Position numbers and translations under genes: made by a program. DNA of 23,220 bases from a virus: IMG/VR virus record IMGVR_UViG_3300035698_023459, positions 1 to 23,220 of that record. The stretch is one strand, 5' to 3'. The notes beneath the pieces were generated by a model. The model saw nothing but the letters and a program-made list of their open reading frames with translations, had not been told where the DNA came from and ran no database searches. Positions 22,286 to 23,220 of the stretch are shown in pieces. Numbering within the stretch: the stretch's first letter is position 1; each line of letters starts with the position of its first letter.

Positions 22286-22460
22286 CTATTACCTCTTGCT
22301 TAATTTGTCTAGTCACATTCGTAAATATTACTCCCATACTTTCCATATCCTTTCTAACTTCTTTTCGGGATTCCAACATCAATTCTTTTAATATAATTTT
22401 CTTCATTTGAGGATATGATAATTTTAAGCTTAATAAGGCTCTTCTATGTTTAGCTTTCAT
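22254..22460 (-). CDS. Small basic protein (68 aa)
   Basis: A 68-codon frame overlapping the next gene by 32 bp. It starts a few bases after the end of the disrupted gene at 22465-22664 and has no clear SD, so it may depend on translation of that gene. The product is basic and helical (MKAKHRRALLSLKLSYPQMK, then RKEVRKDMESMGVIF). No family or membrane segment is visible. Basic charge would fit nucleic-acid binding, but that is speculation. Confidence 0.5.
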   Translation of the reverse strand: MKAKHRRALLSLKLSYPQMKKIILKELMLESRKEVRKDMESMGVIFTNVTRQIKQEVIDGQEKKNIKL

Positions 22461-22464
22461 AGTA

Positions 22465-22664
22465 TTAGATTATGTCCAGACGTTCACCCATGCTTATTGC
22501 TCTTTCATAAATACACAATATCTTATCAGGTTCATATTTACAATCGTACATACTCCTAACAGCTTCTTTAAAAAAGTCTATCCGAGAATGAAGGTGAGCG
22601 ACATGCTCTTTGTTCGTTTTTTTCTCCGAGGCTCTAAGTTCCTGAAGCTGGAGATTGTTCTCAT
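22465..22664 (-). pseudogene. Small gene split across two frames at or before an A7 run
   Basis: The ATG at 22662-22664 has a strong SD (AAAGGAG, seven bases away), but its frame stops after 28 codons (22578). In the -1 frame a better protein-like sequence (helical, ending YERAISMGERLDII) runs to a TAA at 22465 and has no start codon of its own upstream of an internal ATG. The two frames are joined by a -1 shift at AAAAAAA (22617-22623), which fits an A-AAA-AAA slippery heptamer. A single missing base right after the ATG would equally restore it, and that alternative gives a more natural N-terminus. It may be a mutation, a sequencing error or programmed frameshifting. Confidence 0.5.
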
Positions 22665-22674
22665 GGGGTCTCCT

Positions 22675-22854
22675 TTAAACTTCTGGTAAGTTGTTAAATT
22701 CTTTATCTGTCATATCTATTCTCTTAAATAATATTTCCGTATCTTCCCCTTCATCCAGATTATCAGTACCGATAATACAATCTAACTGGTCTGGACAAGG
22801 TACAAATGCATCAACAGCATCTTCATAATAAAATAATCTTGGTATCTTTTTCAT
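22675..22854 (-). CDS. Small acidic protein (59 aa)
   Basis: The ATG at 22852-22854 has a GGAGGGGTGGGGT SD. The stop overlaps the SD region of the next gene. The 59 residues are acidic (GTDNLDEGEDTEILF) with two Cys (20, 26) in VPCPDQLDCIIG. No family recognised. SD and packing make it a real gene; role unknown. Confidence 0.65.
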   Translation of the reverse strand: MKKIPRLFYYEDAVDAFVPCPDQLDCIIGTDNLDEGEDTEILFKRIDMTDKEFNNLPEV

Positions 22855-22866
22855 ACCCCACCCCTC

Positions 22867-23065
22867 CTATTCGGTTCCCTCATCTGATAACCATTTTTTA
22901 ATTTCAATAAACATAAGTCGTAAACTCCATTCTGCATAAGAACCCAAAACATAAGTTGGATGTTTCCAAAAACCAATACTTTTTTTTAAGATTAAAATAA
23001 TTACCAGTTAAAAATAATATCTGATATTTTCCAAGTGGATATTTTTTACTTTTAAATAACATCAT
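22867..23065 (-). pseudogene. Small gene frameshifted at an A8 run
   Basis: A GGAGGGTATT SD leads into two successive ATGs at 23060-23065. The frame begins MMLFKSKKYPLGKYQILFLT and reaches a run of eight A (22980-22987 on the plus strand as T). Reading on gives 53 codons with an unlikely tail. Dropping one A joins a 65-codon frame ending SLRLMFIEIKKWLSDEGTE at a TAG (22867), which is followed by the next gene's SD. This looks like one gene with a single-base expansion, either a sequencing error, a real mutation, or a case of transcriptional slippage on A8. Confidence 0.6.
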
Positions 23066-23074
23066 AATACCCTC

Positions 23075-23220
23075 CTATTCGTTGCGTTCATGTACTGAAT
23101 ATTTGTTAATGATTGCTTCGGCTTCTGATTCAATTATTGTATCGTTAGACCAATAATCTTTTAAATTATATCTTAGCCAATTTTTCTTTATCACTTTAAT
23201 TAAATCTTCTTTAGACACAG
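23075..23220 (-). CDS. Small protein, 5' end outside or at window edge
   Basis: An open frame enters from the right edge and ends at a TAG at 23075, overlapping the SD of the next gene. At least 47 residues are visible (from a possible GTG at 23216-23218: KEDLIKVIKKNWLRYNLKDY, then an acidic and helical end, SVHERNE). No family recognised. The true start may lie beyond the window. Confidence 0.5.
   Translation of the reverse strand, partial: VSKEDLIKVIKKNWLRYNLKDYWSNDTIIESEAEAIINKYSVHERNE

Overview
The window is part of a tailed double-stranded DNA phage or prophage (Caudoviricetes). It carries a recognisable packaging and head module: terminase small-subunit-like protein, large terminase, PBSX-type portal, MuF head protein, XkdF-type prohead protease, scaffold and HK97-fold capsid. 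DNA is AT-rich, genes are packed with 1-60 bp overlaps, and most starts have strong Shine-Dalgarno sequences (AAAGGAGG and variants). All genes I accept lie on the minus strand, so the biological order runs from high to low coordinates. The PBSX-like head genes, low GC and SD usage suggest a Bacillota-like host, but the sequence does not prove this. No integrase, repressor, tRNA, insertion sequence or CRISPR array was seen.

Right end (about 21,250-23,220): very small uncharacterised genes. Two appear frame-disrupted at or near homopolymer A runs. A roughly 300-bp gene-free stretch (21,761-22,063) is rich in inverted repeats. Next come a 303-residue HTH protein (probable TerS), a 20-bp tandem-repeat segment containing a chain of overlapping stop/start codons, a 49-residue single-TM protein, and TerL.

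Head module (9,750-20,036): TerL, portal, a 58-residue coiled-coil protein, then a 939-residue MuF protein. Its C-terminal part appears to carry two effector-like domains, an ADP-ribosyltransferase-like domain and a lethal-factor-like zinc metalloprotease. Three small genes follow (candidate immunity or accessory proteins), then an XkdF protease with a zinc-finger extension, a long scaffold-type gene with a strong internal start, and the major capsid protein. A C(UUCG)G intrinsic terminator follows the capsid gene.

Left part (548-9,678): where head-completion and tail genes would usually follow the capsid gene, there is instead a compact sugar-modification island. It has six glycosyltransferase domains and five methyltransferase-like domains, including a GT9-methyltransferase fusion and a tandem duplicated GT2 pair. 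It also holds a 154-residue structural-looking Thr/Ser-rich protein and several small proteins. The simplest reading is a phage-encoded pathway that builds and methylates a glycan on the virion or on the host surface. At the far left are a small gene, a strong terminator placed in the leader of the next gene, and the start of a secreted protein.

The points most worth following are the two-effector MuF protein with its candidate immunity genes, the GT/MT island, the TerS-TerL repeat ladder, and the nested scaffold start.
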